Positions 1 to 9,603 of a stretch of 64,000 nt of DNA are shown one piece after another (the first letter of the stretch is position 1; the number at the start of each line of letters is the position of its first letter). The position numbers were made by a program, and so were the translations under genes. The DNA comes from Aporhodopirellula rubra (lineage in GTDB: Bacteria > Planctomycetota > Planctomycetia > Pirellulales > Pirellulaceae): the NCBI RefSeq assembly GCF_014192335.1, contig NZ_JACHXU010000001.1, positions 124,001 to 188,000 of the forward strand. Reading direction: 5' to 3'. The notes beneath the pieces are model-generated. The model saw only the letters and a list, made by a program, of their open reading frames with translations. It had not been told where the DNA came from and did no database searches.

Positions 1-1
1 A

Positions 2-568
2 CTCTATTTGGACGTGTACCAATCGCCGAGTGGAATTGAATTGGTCGTCATGCCCACTACTTATCACAACACGGAAAACCCTTTTGATGTCAATCAAGAC
101 GGCAATGTCACGGCACTCGATGCATTGCTAATCATCAACGAACTCAATCGAAATGGGCCTGGTCAACGCTCGCGTCCAAGAGCCACGGAAGAAACGCGAA
201 TCGACCTGTTTGATTCCTCTGATGACGGATTGATCACTTCGTTGGATGCACTGCAAGTCATTAACGAACTCAATCGAGCATCAACCGAAGTGGATGGCGA
301 AGCATTGCCGTCGTATGTATCTCCGGTCGAGGATTCTCCAGTCGCAGGACTGTTGAATTCCTCTCTCAATGTGCAACGTTACTATATTGAAGGCGAGCAC
401 TCGCCGTTCGCTCTAACCGATTTCGTTCCATCTGAGCGAATTGATCATACGATCGATTTATTGGCTCAGGATTCCAATCGTAAGGAGCGTGTATCGAATG
501 ACGATTTGAACGAAAATACGGTAATTGAAACAGAACACCTAGCTTCGAGCATTAAGTTTTTTGAGTGA
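2..568 (+). CDS. Dockerin type I-containing protein, C-terminal part (5' end outside window)
   Basis: The frame is open to the left edge, so only the C-terminal 188 residues are visible. They carry two dockerin type I calcium-binding half-repeats, DVNQDGNVTALDALLIINEL near residue 30 and FDSSDDGLITSLDALQVINE near residue 70. Each has the D-x-N/S-x-D-G acidic loop followed by an LDAL helix, as in EF-hand-like dockerin loops. The ~90-residue tail after them is unfeatured. In Pirellulaceae such paired dockerin repeats usually end very large secreted or surface proteins, and the partner is often unknown. Two genes near 53-54 kb encode cohesin-like domains, the classical dockerin partners, but nothing here shows that they interact. 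The function of the missing N-terminal part cannot be told. Confidence 0.85.
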   Translation, partial: LYLDVYQSPSGIELVVMPTTYHNTENPFDVNQDGNVTALDALLIINELNRNGPGQRSRPRATEETRIDLFDSSDDGLITSLDALQVINELNRASTEVDGEALPSYVSPVEDSPVAGLLNSSLNVQRYYIEGEHSPFALTDFVPSERIDHTIDLLAQDSNRKERVSNDDLNENTVIETEHLASSIKFFE

Positions 569-1114
569 TGACCATATTGGGCAGGTCTGCCGCTGTGGCA
601 GCGAGGTTGTGACACGCGGGGCAGTCTTGGGGGCTTGGTAAGGCTCTTTGTAAGACGTTGTTCGAGAAACAACAGAGCGTACGTCTTTTACTGGGGTCAT
701 CGCATGGGACGTTCTGCCAGTTCACGGAGCATCTCGACAAAGTCACGTACCCGCTCTCGTTGGCGTGGTCTCAATGCGATCGGGATGTCCATCAACAATA
801 CGACCCGATGAAAGGTCGAATCAGCATGCACAGCCGGACCGTGCTGATCTTTTTCAAGCAGGAGAAGCCTGCCAAATGTGAAGTCAAGAACGAGCAACTC
901 AAATCTGGTCGTGGCGATGACTACTTAGCAAAAGTCGTGTTCGCAGCATGACTTGCGGCGCAAACGCACTGCCTGCTCTTGGCTGATCAGAGCTGACTAT
1001 TGTGGCGTTGCGGCCGACGGAAGCGGCCGGAAAAGCTTCGCGAAGCGGTCACGCATGAATGGATGCCAGTTGCATCGGTATGAGTCTGTGACTGATGTTT
1101 TACGGGCTTGTTAT
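569..1114. other. Intergenic stretch between convergent genes; no supported gene
   Basis: This 546-base gap separates the end of the dockerin gene from the end of the GH43 gene. Short open frames exist on both strands (plus 658-951, minus 697-897), but they overlap each other, lack a good ribosome binding site and match no family I recognise. The minus frame ends in an Arg/Glu-rich stretch (ALRPRQRERVRDFVEMLREL) that could be a decayed helical fragment; this is speculative. A weak 6-bp hairpin (GTTGTT/AACAAC) sits near 657-674. Confidence 0.4.
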
Positions 1115-3031
1115 CTATTGCGCCGAAACACCTTCGGTGGTTTGAATGACACGTTTCATCGTGCCGTCATCATTGTAATGGAGTAGATCCAGACAAACCG
1201 TGCGGCGGTAACTTCCGCCGACGTTGGGGTGCTGGTTCATACCGCTGTGATAAAAGAGGTAGTCGTTTCCCTGGAACGTGATAATCGCTTGGTGGATCGT
1301 ATTACTGTTCTGTGCGCCCTCAGCGAGTCGCCCGCGCGGTGTCCACGGTCCGGTGATTTTGTCCGCCGTTGAATACGACAGTTTTTCTGGGAATCCGGTT
1401 GCGTAACTGAGGTAGTACGTCGCACCGCGTTTATGAATCCATGGCGCTTCTGTGAATTCCCGGACCTGATCATCGGCAATCACGTGAATCTCACCATCGA
1501 GTTCGGTCATGCTACGTTTCAGTTTCGCCCAATAGCACTTTTGGTTTCCCCAGAACAGGTACGCTTGGCCATCGTCATCGATCCACACGGTCGGATCAAT
1601 GTCGTCCCATCCGATGTCCGTGGCCTTGGTCATATCGTTGGAAACAAGTGCTGAACCGCGTGCGTCTTTGAACGGACCGATAGGGCTGTCTGACACGGCG
1701 ACGCCAATCGCTTTGCCTCGTTCGGAATGCTCGACGGATACATACCAATAGAATTTTCCGTCTCGCTGGATCACTTGGCTGGCCCACGCATCCGCCTTCG
1801 CCCAAGAGAAGTCCTTTACTGATAAGGGGGATCCGTGCTCTTCCCAGTCAACCATGTTGGTCGAGGAGAAGCATAGCCAGTCATGCATGCGGTAGCTGGA
1901 GTCGTTGTCTGGGGCAACGTCGTGGCCAGTGTAAAGATAGACACGTTCATTATGAACTAACGCCGCGGGGTCTGCCGTGAAATGACTGGTAATAATGGGA
2001 TTGCCTCCGGTCCTGTGAATGCGGTTGCGATCATCAGGAACAGGTGCTCCGAGGTTCGGCGTGCCGTCATCGTTCCAATGCAGTACCTGCGCCCGTGTGG
2101 CTCGGTCGGGATTGTTGAGGGGATCGCCAGCAAGATGCTCGTAGTTGCGTGTGTGGTAGACAAGGATGTCGGTTTTGCCATCGGGCGACGTCGTGAAGCA
2201 ATTATGTCCCGGGCCAAACTGGCTGGTTTCCCGATGAGACTTCATTACTGGTTGAGGAGACTTCTGCCAGGATTTGGGATCCAGCAAGTTGGCGTTCTCG
2301 TCGGCAGTGAGCATCCCGAGACAATAGTTCGCGTCGGTAGCGCTAGCCGAATATGTCATGAACAATCGACCGTTCCGATGAATGAAGGCGGGTGCTTCGT
2401 TGACGTTGTGCCCAATTCGTTCCCATGGTAAATCCGGCTTTGTGATGGCGACCTGTGCACCAGTAATGGACCAGGGTGTGTCCATTTCGGCGATAAAGAT
2501 TCGCGTTCCTCGTTCTTCAGGAACACTTTGCGCCCAGGACAAGAACCGCGTACCACGATGTTTGAATGTCGTGGCGTCTAGCGTGAAGGACTCCCAGTTC
2601 ATCTTGATTTTTCCCTTCTCGATCCAATCGCCCTCAAGTGGATTGGCAGCATCACATTGGAGCACGTATTGTCGGATATCCCAAATTGCCTCGGCGCGAC
2701 CGGCGGCGAAATAGATGTACCACTTCCCGTCAATAAAATGGATTTCTGGTGCCCAAATATGATGGCTCATCGGGCCGCTCGCATGCTTCCTCCAAATTAC
2801 TTCGGCCTCGGCAGTCGACAGCCCGTCGATGGTTTGGGACCGTCGAAGTTCAATGCGATCGTATTCCGGAACAGTGGCGGTGAAGTAATACCAGCCATCG
2901 GTATGCAAGGTCACGTGCGGGTCAGCACGTTGCCAAAGAATTGGGTTGGTCCATTGAGACGTTTTTTCTTCAGCACAAATCAGTGGTGCTAGCAGGGCAA
3001 CGGCCAGTAGTGAACAAGCAATCGTACGCAT
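1115..3031 (-). CDS. Secreted protein with two tandem glycoside hydrolase family 43 domains
   Basis: Predicted secreted enzyme of 638 residues, likely removing arabinofuranose or xylose from plant- or algal-type glycans. A signal peptide (residues 1-20, ending LICA) is followed by two GH43 five-bladed propellers. Domain 1 (~27-325) has a general-base Asp37 in RADPHV, an Asp in SFTLDATTF and a Glu in VNEAPAF. Domain 2 (~340-625) has Asp in FTADPAAL, Asp in WDDIDPTVW and Glu in FTEAPWIHKR. Both therefore keep a full acidic triad and could both be active. Most GH43 proteins have one catalytic domain, so the fusion is notable. It lies downstream of the GH39 gene on the same strand, 286 bases away, and may share its transcript. 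Subfamily and exact substrate cannot be fixed by eye. Confidence 0.9.
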   Translation of the reverse strand: MRTIACSLLAVALLAPLICAEEKTSQWTNPILWQRADPHVTLHTDGWYYFTATVPEYDRIELRRSQTIDGLSTAEAEVIWRKHASGPMSHHIWAPEIHFIDGKWYIYFAAGRAEAIWDIRQYVLQCDAANPLEGDWIEKGKIKMNWESFTLDATTFKHRGTRFLSWAQSVPEERGTRIFIAEMDTPWSITGAQVAITKPDLPWERIGHNVNEAPAFIHRNGRLFMTYSASATDANYCLGMLTADENANLLDPKSWQKSPQPVMKSHRETSQFGPGHNCFTTSPDGKTDILVYHTRNYEHLAGDPLNNPDRATRAQVLHWNDDGTPNLGAPVPDDRNRIHRTGGNPIITSHFTADPAALVHNERVYLYTGHDVAPDNDSSYRMHDWLCFSSTNMVDWEEHGSPLSVKDFSWAKADAWASQVIQRDGKFYWYVSVEHSERGKAIGVAVSDSPIGPFKDARGSALVSNDMTKATDIGWDDIDPTVWIDDDGQAYLFWGNQKCYWAKLKRSMTELDGEIHVIADDQVREFTEAPWIHKRGATYYLSYATGFPEKLSYSTADKITGPWTPRGRLAEGAQNSNTIHQAIITFQGNDYLFYHSGMNQHPNVGGSYRRTVCLDLLHYNDDGTMKRVIQTTEGVSAQ

Positions 3032-3317
3032 CGTTAATCGATTTTGTGATGAGGAAAGATGAGGAAAGATGAGTGCGTGGAAAAACTATTTGTAGGATTC
3101 CGGCAGTCATGGAGCAATGATTTATCTGGCGTATTCTGTACGTCGAATCGTTTTCCGAATCGTTCGAGCTCGTTATCCATCTGAGCGTGAGGGCAAACGA
3201 ACCATTCCATCGAGCGGGAAATGGCCATTGGTGCATAGTGCAACCGGCATCAAGTACCGTTTGAGACCACTGAGTGACTCTCAGCTATTCTGCTGTATTT
3301 TCAATGACGAGCCCAAG

Positions 3318-5066
3318 TCATTTCCATTGTAATGTTGCTAGCGAAACACCTTGCCGTGGCAGCGTGAATTTGATCTTTGCTGAACCATGGTCAACCGCGA
3401 TAGAGTCTGCTGAGTCAGTGAGTATGGCCAGTTCGGATGATTGTTGCAGTTGTCGATACTGGCGGTTGCTCGGCGCAACGGGCGAACCCATCTTTATCCA
3501 CGTCGCGTAAGCGTTGCTGTGCTGATCGTCGACTCGATGATGTGTCAGCTCGGCAGTCGAAATGTCATTAGGAAGATTGGTGAAAGCAAGATCGATGACA
3601 GCACTCGGGCCAACGAGGTCATCGTCATGGTAATGCCAGACCATTACGGTGATACGTTTTTCGGATTGATCGACGCTGGCTAAGGCACCGACATCGGCGC
3701 TCTGCCTGACCCCGCTGCGCAGGATATCATCGAGTGATACGGTATGATCGCTTTCTGCTGCAATTCGGTCGATTCCCATGCGGCCAAACATGCGGATGAC
3801 GTTCAATACCGGCAGAGCAATTCCGTTGCTAGCGAGCTGGCGAAATCCGGCAAAGTACGGTTGGTCTTCGAATGTGAATGACCACGATAGAGCGCCTGCC
3901 AAATTTAGGTCGTGGCGTTCCGCCAGGTCGTGCTTTCGTGCGAAGCTGGCCGCTGTGTAGCTGGAGTACATCGTTCCGTTGCGGTACGAAAATCGAGGCC
4001 CCTGACACGCCGCGCAGCCTTCCGGATCGGATTCGCCGATGACAATCGGAGTCGATTTCAGCTCTGGAAAAGACGCGACGATACGAAAGCCTTCGTCGAT
4101 TGTGCGTAACTGATTGGCGATTCCCATGCGAACATGGTCATCAACATATTCGGGTGAACCCTTGGCGTGAAACGAAACAAAATCAAGTGGCGATCCGATT
4201 TCACCTGTTGCGTAGTTCGTGCCATGCAGGCAATGCTCGAAGAAGTTTCGTGACCAGTTGCCACCGCTGCCTGCCGAATCGGGGCCACCAACCCGAGCGG
4301 TCGGTAGTGCGCGGCGAACCCCTGCGATTGCGTAGTCGTGCAATCGATGAAACTCATCTTCGCTTCCCGTAAAATAGCCAGGACGGTTTGTCCCGCCGAT
4401 ATTAGCCTCGTTCCATGTCTGCCAGTACCACGTTTCGACTTCTTCTTGGCCATAGCGATCGACACAATGTTTTACCCATTGATAGACGAGTTCGCTCCAT
4501 TTGTCATAGTCCTTCGGCGGGTAGGTCCAACCGGTAAAGACGTCTTCATAGGGCATGCCGGGCCGCCAGTTGTGCCGATACGGTTCGGGGTGCGTCGACA
4601 GCAATTGCGGCATAAATCCGATCTGAGCGTAGGGGCGAACACCGCGTTGTAGGAGTGAGTCAAAGATGCCGTCGACGATCTTCCAGTTGTAAATCGGATT
4701 CCCATTCTTATCTTCGCTGTAGACGTCCGTGGATCCCCATTTTAATGCGGGCGTACCATCGCCAGAGGTGAGCAGATTATGGGTGCGAAAAAAGACTTCG
4801 TTTGGTCGTAGCGACCCGAGATCACTTAGTAGCTTCTGGCCGTCCTTCATCGTGGTGTAATTCGGTTCGTCAGCTCCAAAGAACCGCCAAATCGGTTTCA
4901 ATTGCCCCAAGTTTTTGCTGGCATCGATTCGTATCGTTACAGGAAAAGAATCATCTGCAACAACAGGAAGCTGGGCAATCAGAACTGCCAGAACTGCCCA
5001 AGCAAGACGATGAAGAGCAGAAAACTCTATTGAGAAAAACATTGGCGTATCCTGCTGACTGGTCAT
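3318..5066 (-). CDS. Glycoside hydrolase family 39, beta-xylosidase-like
   Basis: Predicted exported retaining glycosidase of 582 residues. A signal peptide (residues ~18-37, ending PVVA) leads into a TIM-barrel domain. The acid/base Glu220 lies in WYWQTWNEANIGG and the likely nucleophile Glu345 in PIVIGESDPEG, placed as in GH39 beta-xylosidases. The FGADEPNY start of the barrel is also typical. The last ~150 residues form a beta-rich accessory domain, as in other GH39 members. The ATG overlaps the stop of the upstream aldose epimerase gene by four bases (ATGA), which implies translational coupling. Xylose release fits the neighbouring GH43 gene. GH39 also includes iduronidases and other specificities, so the family is firmer than the substrate. 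Confidence 0.88.
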   Translation of the reverse strand: MTSQQDTPMFFSIEFSALHRLAWAVLAVLIAQLPVVADDSFPVTIRIDASKNLGQLKPIWRFFGADEPNYTTMKDGQKLLSDLGSLRPNEVFFRTHNLLTSGDGTPALKWGSTDVYSEDKNGNPIYNWKIVDGIFDSLLQRGVRPYAQIGFMPQLLSTHPEPYRHNWRPGMPYEDVFTGWTYPPKDYDKWSELVYQWVKHCVDRYGQEEVETWYWQTWNEANIGGTNRPGYFTGSEDEFHRLHDYAIAGVRRALPTARVGGPDSAGSGGNWSRNFFEHCLHGTNYATGEIGSPLDFVSFHAKGSPEYVDDHVRMGIANQLRTIDEGFRIVASFPELKSTPIVIGESDPEGCAACQGPRFSYRNGTMYSSYTAASFARKHDLAERHDLNLAGALSWSFTFEDQPYFAGFRQLASNGIALPVLNVIRMFGRMGIDRIAAESDHTVSLDDILRSGVRQSADVGALASVDQSEKRITVMVWHYHDDDLVGPSAVIDLAFTNLPNDISTAELTHHRVDDQHSNAYATWIKMGSPVAPSNRQYRQLQQSSELAILTDSADSIAVDHGSAKIKFTLPRQGVSLATLQWK

Positions 5067-6178
5067 TTGACGCCGAACCGATAGACGGTGGTGGTGTTGT
5101 ACTTCTCACCTGGACGCAACACAGTGCTGGGCCATTCCGGGCGATTTGGGCTATCAGGCGAATGCTGCGTCTCCAGGCACAGTCCGCTGCGGTGTTGGTA
5201 CGCTTTGCCGGACTTGCCAACCAATCGTCCGTCCAAGAAGTTTCCGCCGTAGAACTGAAGTGCTGGCTCGGTCGTTAACACTTCTAGCACGCGACCGCTG
5301 TTGGGCTCGTATAGCATTGCTGCTAACTCGACTGCATCATCTATTCGGTCGAGTACCCAATTATGATCGTACCCTAGTCCGTACTTGAGCTGAGTATCGT
5401 GTGCGTCCAAATCGCGACCGATTTCTTTCGGTGTGCGAAAGTCGAACGGTGTTTCGGCAACGTCGCGGAGTTCGCCTGTGGGAATTAGTCCCGCATCGAC
5501 CGGCGTAAATTTGGATGCATTGATGTGGAGAACGTGATCATTGATCGTCGTCGCCCCCTCGCCGGAAAGGTTAAAGTAGGTGTGGTTGGTGACATTTACT
5601 ACTGTCGGTTTGTCAGTGGTGGCTTCATAGTGCATGACGATTTCGTTGTCGTCGGTCAACGAATACGTCACGCTTAAAGCAAGATTACCGGGGTAACCTT
5701 CCTCGCCATCGCGGGCGAGATAGCTGAACTTGACGCTATCTTCCAATACCTCGGCTTTCCATACCACTTTGTCAAAGCCCATTTTGCCACCATGTAGATG
5801 ATTTTGGCCGTCATTGGTCGCTAGCGTGTATTTGTTGTTGTCAAGTATGAAACTGCCCTTGGCAATTCGGTTCCCGTAGCGACCGACCACACTGCCAAAG
5901 TAAGGACGGTCGATCGCATTGATATAGCTTTCGACGCTACGGTAGCCCAAGGCAACGTCCGCAATGTTGCCAGCTCGATCGGGTACCCGAATTGAGGTGA
6001 TGGTCGCACCATAGTTGGTGATGTCGACCACCATCTCGTTTTGGTTCTTCAACGTGTAAAGCTTGATCGAGTCGAAGTCGGAAACCTCAACGCCCACCGC
6101 CGTATTGCACGTGAGCAACGCACATGTAACGAGTGAAAGGATACGATGATCCACGGAATTTCCCCTGCCTGAAGTCAT
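5063..6178 (-). CDS. galM: Aldose 1-epimerase (mutarotase), exported form
   Basis: Interconverts alpha and beta anomers of free aldoses. Family motifs are clear: KLYTLKNQNEMVVDITNYGA at the N-terminus, HLHGGKMGFDKVVW, the catalytic-His region NVTNHTYFNLSGEG, and the C-terminal LCLETQHSPDSPNRPEW segment that carries the catalytic Glu. I place the start at ATG 6178, which gives a short hydrophobic export signal (RILSLVTCALLTC). A GTG at 6154 is a real alternative because AGGGGA lies about 6 bases upstream of it; the frame also stays open back to 6229. The gene ends inside the GH39 start codon, so the two are probably co-translated. A mutarotase beside glycosidases suits immediate use of released sugars, here probably in the periplasm. 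Confidence 0.9.
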   Translation of the reverse strand: MTSGRGNSVDHRILSLVTCALLTCNTAVGVEVSDFDSIKLYTLKNQNEMVVDITNYGATITSIRVPDRAGNIADVALGYRSVESYINAIDRPYFGSVVGRYGNRIAKGSFILDNNKYTLATNDGQNHLHGGKMGFDKVVWKAEVLEDSVKFSYLARDGEEGYPGNLALSVTYSLTDDNEIVMHYEATTDKPTVVNVTNHTYFNLSGEGATTINDHVLHINASKFTPVDAGLIPTGELRDVAETPFDFRTPKEIGRDLDAHDTQLKYGLGYDHNWVLDRIDDAVELAAMLYEPNSGRVLEVLTTEPALQFYGGNFLDGRLVGKSGKAYQHRSGLCLETQHSPDSPNRPEWPSTVLRPGEKYNTTTVYRFGVK

Positions 6179-6523
6179 GCCAGGCGTTAAAGTGTGGTTG
6201 CATGAGCAGTGCTCTACCCAAAAGAACAAGGATACCCGCGAATTTTGCTTGAAGCATCAAAACTCTGCGCAAACAACTGTTGAAAATGCGCAAGCATAGA
6301 CGCCACGCAAACTAGCGGTCGCCACGCTCTCGGACGCAGTTGCAATTTCCCAAAAGGGGATCACTGGGCGGTCAACACACCGACGGTGGAATCCCTTTCG
6401 CGTAACACGCCGATGGGCTCTAAGGCAATTCGGTGCTTGTAAAAAACACTTTGTCCATGTATCTGGGCAACGCCACAAAACCGAAACACGATTGCCATCG
6501 TTTTGCAGTTGGTTAGGCGGCTG
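6179..6523. other. Intergenic region upstream of the epimerase-GH39 genes
   Basis: This 345-base stretch between the GH2 stop and the epimerase start has no supported gene. It probably carries the promoter for the minus-strand epimerase-GH39-GH43 run. No operator-like palindrome or clear -35/-10 pair could be assigned by eye. Confidence 0.4.
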
Positions 6524-8962
6524 TTATTTTGAGCTGAGTTCGAGCACGCCGTCAGCCAGTTGCTCGGCGGAAACCGTCAATTGAATCGGGCCAGGCTCGG
6601 AAGTGGACTGGACCAGAACGACGAGTTTTCCACTGAAGAGTTTCATGGTTGGGAGATGGAACATCTCTAACGAAGTGGCATCGCCGTTGCAGGCGGCTCG
6701 GTAGGTTCCCTGGCCCTGCACGTCAAACGACAGTTGGTTAGTGGCTGTCGGACAAGGGATACCATTGTCGTCTACAACCGAGACGGTGACAAAAGCCAGG
6801 TCTTCACCATTGGCCTGGAGAACGGTGCGGTCCGCAGTTAACACCAACCGAGCGGGCTCGCCTGAAGTGCGGATTTCTGCGTTGGCAGCGGGTCTTCCAT
6901 CGGAATCAAAGGCGACGACTTTGAGGGTGCCGGGCTCGTACTTGACGTCATTCCATCTCAACCGATAGCGATTGAGAATTGTCGAGGAATTCTTTGTCCT
7001 CACGCCCATGCTCTTGCCGTTTACGAATAGTTCCGCGCTATCGTAGCTGGTGTAGACGAAGACCGGCGTGTTTTTTCCTTCGCGACCTGCCCAGTTCCAA
7101 TGTGGGAGTATGTGAAGCGTGTCATCCTGCTTATTCCATCGACTTCGATAGAGGTAGTAGCGATCCTTCGGCAGGCCGGCTAGGTCACAGATGCCAAAGT
7201 ACGAACTGCGTGAAGGCCAGGCTGTATCGTAGGGTGTGGGCTCACCGAGATAATCGAATCCAGTCCAGACGAACTCTCCGATGACCCAACGCTTGTCATC
7301 TTGAAGGACGAAGTCTTCTTCGGGAATGTTCGACCAGCTACACGCTTCGAGATCGTAAGACGAGCATTGCAAATCCTCGTATGTTTTCATCTTAGCGAGG
7401 TTCGCAGGGAATTTGTAAATGCCACGTGAGCTAACTGTCGACGCGGTTTCCGACCCGAGCAGGAGTCCCTGAGGGAAGGCTCGGAAGGCTTGTTCATAGA
7501 GATGGGTTCGGTAATTCAAGCCGGGTATGTCCATGACCGCGCCGAAACCACTTTTCATGACGGCTGTCACTTGGTCCATGCCGACGGTAACCGGTCGAGT
7601 AGGGTCCTCGCGGTGGAATAGATCCTGCAACCGCTGTGCCCTCTCAACGCCTTGCTTGCCGTGCTGGTCGGGCACTTCATTTCCGGAGCTCCACATCACA
7701 ATGCACGGATGATTACGCGTGGCGCGAACGAGGTTGACGATATCCTTTTCTGCGTCGGATTCGAAAAAACGATGATATCCGTTCCTGACCTTTGCTTTGG
7801 CCCATTCATCAAAACTCTCGGCAAGAAACATGAAACCCATTTCATCGCAGAGTTCGAGTTGCTCGATCGACGGCATGTTGTGAGAACTACGAATTGCATC
7901 GCAGCCGAGATCCTTGAGGATCCGAAGTTGTCGTCGCAAGGCGGCAACATTGATCGCCGCGCCGATCGGCCCGAGATCGTGGTGCAGACAGACGCCTTTG
8001 AACTTACGCACGTTGCCATTGAGAAGGAATCCCTTCTCAGGCTCATACTGGATGGTTCGGATGCCAAAAACGGTGGTCAACTCATCCTGCAGGACGTCAC
8101 CGGCGTACAGCTTCGAAATCGCCGTGTAGAGCGAAGGGGTTTCCGGACTCCAAAGGGCCGGCGCGGAAACGGTGAGGTCTTGAGAGAGAACCGTGTCGGT
8201 GGCAACAACACTGTCGTCGGTTGCTGAGGCAACCATGTTCCCTTTGGGGTCGACAACGGTGGTCACCAGGGTCAGGTTATTGCCGCTGATCGTCGTACGA
8301 ATCCTTACTTTTGCCTCAGTTGCGGTGACCTCGGGGGTGGTGATTTGCGTTCCCCACTGCCGGATGCATTGAGGGTTTTTGACGATCACTCGGACCTTTC
8401 GATAGAGCCCCGCGCCGGGATACCAGCGAGATGATTGTTCACGGTTGGTCAGATGGACGGCGAGCACGTTCTCGTGGTCGGGGAGAAATTGGTCCGTGAC
8501 ATCAAAGTAGAAGTAGTTGTATCCGTAGTTCCATTGGCCGACTTTTTCGCCGTTGAGATAAACATGAGGTTCACTCATCGCACCTTCGAAGAGCAGTAGC
8601 ACTCTCTGGCCAGGTTGGTAGTGTGGCAGCCGGAAGCTGTTCCGATACCATGCCTGTCCAATATGCGGTAACGCACCAGTTCGGCCCGTTTTCTCAGTCG
8701 CCTGGGCTTCCTGGTTCTGAACAATCTGGGCAATCTGAATGTCGTGCTTCTTGTCAAACGGGCCTTTGATCGCCCAATCGTGAGGAACAGTGACACGCTG
8801 CCAGCCCGAATCATCGAATTCCGGTGAGATGGATTCTGGATGGTCGCCCAAGTTGAATGTCCATCCGTCACTTAGCACCGTGACCGTTCGTGCATGAGCG
8901 GTGACTACGGAAGTGAGAACAAGGAGCGAGTATCCGATCAGACAGGTGAGTCGAAATTTCAT
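6524..8962 (-). CDS. Glycoside hydrolase family 2, beta-galactosidase-like
   Basis: Secreted retaining glycosidase of 812 residues with signal peptide 1-24. Order of parts: jelly-roll sugar-binding domain (~27-195, containing VTVPHDWAI and WYPGAGLYRKV), Ig-like domain (~200-300), TIM barrel (~305-590) and C-terminal Ig-like domains (~600-812). The acid/base is Glu429 in WSSGNEVPDQHG. The nucleophile is most likely Glu505 in LLGSETASTVS, which is followed by the barrel signature EFVWTGFDYLGEPTPY. This arrangement matches the beta-galactosidase branch of GH2 with extra C-terminal domains found in Bacteroidetes and planctomycetes. It is the first gene of the minus-strand glycosidase series. Other beta-glycosides, such as beta-glucuronides, cannot be excluded. 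Confidence 0.9.
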   Translation of the reverse strand: MKFRLTCLIGYSLLVLTSVVTAHARTVTVLSDGWTFNLGDHPESISPEFDDSGWQRVTVPHDWAIKGPFDKKHDIQIAQIVQNQEAQATEKTGRTGALPHIGQAWYRNSFRLPHYQPGQRVLLLFEGAMSEPHVYLNGEKVGQWNYGYNYFYFDVTDQFLPDHENVLAVHLTNREQSSRWYPGAGLYRKVRVIVKNPQCIRQWGTQITTPEVTATEAKVRIRTTISGNNLTLVTTVVDPKGNMVASATDDSVVATDTVLSQDLTVSAPALWSPETPSLYTAISKLYAGDVLQDELTTVFGIRTIQYEPEKGFLLNGNVRKFKGVCLHHDLGPIGAAINVAALRRQLRILKDLGCDAIRSSHNMPSIEQLELCDEMGFMFLAESFDEWAKAKVRNGYHRFFESDAEKDIVNLVRATRNHPCIVMWSSGNEVPDQHGKQGVERAQRLQDLFHREDPTRPVTVGMDQVTAVMKSGFGAVMDIPGLNYRTHLYEQAFRAFPQGLLLGSETASTVSSRGIYKFPANLAKMKTYEDLQCSSYDLEACSWSNIPEEDFVLQDDKRWVIGEFVWTGFDYLGEPTPYDTAWPSRSSYFGICDLAGLPKDRYYLYRSRWNKQDDTLHILPHWNWAGREGKNTPVFVYTSYDSAELFVNGKSMGVRTKNSSTILNRYRLRWNDVKYEPGTLKVVAFDSDGRPAANAEIRTSGEPARLVLTADRTVLQANGEDLAFVTVSVVDDNGIPCPTATNQLSFDVQGQGTYRAACNGDATSLEMFHLPTMKLFSGKLVVLVQSTSEPGPIQLTVSAEQLADGVLELSSK

Positions 8963-9603
8963 TGAATTACCTCTTAGTTACTCTGCAGTTGGAATGACAC
9001 GGATGCTTGGGGGCTTCGCAAAGACTCTCTGAGTCCTGGGCTCGGGCAGGATGTTGACAAGAGCTGGCAAAGGCTGGCAATTGCCAGGGGAAACAAAGAA
9101 ATTAGCAGCGGTGGAGAAGAAACAGATACAGATGTTGCCTGCACCACAATGTTCTAAATGCTGGACATGAAAAAACTCTCTGGTATTGTTTAGCAAACGC
9201 GATCAGGGAGGGCTTTGCCGCAGGATCATCGTTGTGCCGGGGTAAAACTTAAGGAGTGGAGAAGTCTGCCGATAGCCACCTGCTGCGCGGATCTGGCTTT
9301 CGTAAAAGACGACAGTGCCAATTGGGAGCCGCATCTGCCGAAATATTCGGCTTCGAAAACGGTTGGCGATTTGGATGATGTTTGTGGCATGCGGCAATCG
9401 TCGATGGTGCATCAAATTATGTTTGTAAACCGTCGTGCGAATCTTCAGCAAAGCTCTGGTTCATGAAACGATTGACGCCAATATAACCGTGAACTGGGAG
9501 TTTCTGCAGTTGCTTCGAAAAGGAGCAGAGGTCAGATCAGAGATCCAAACTCGGTTATGCCTCACGATCTCGTACAGGTCAGTGCGAAAGCAGAGTTGAG
9601 GCA
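8963..9603. other. Non-coding or decayed stretch upstream of GH2
   Basis: About 640 bases with no frame I can support. Short overlapping frames (minus 9203-9451, plus 9215-9466) have no recognisable motif. The GH2 promoter should lie in the part nearest 8963. Together with the fragment at 9604-9792 and the broken sulfatase beyond it, this looks like a region undergoing gene loss. Confidence 0.4.

Noticed and set aside
658-951. 97-residue plus-strand frame and overlapping minus frame 697-897
   Set aside because: Both are motif-free, overlap each other and lack ribosome binding sites; neither can be preferred as a gene.
1957-2431. Long opposite-strand frames inside the GH43 gene
   Set aside because: They shadow a well-supported glycosidase frame and show no domain of their own.
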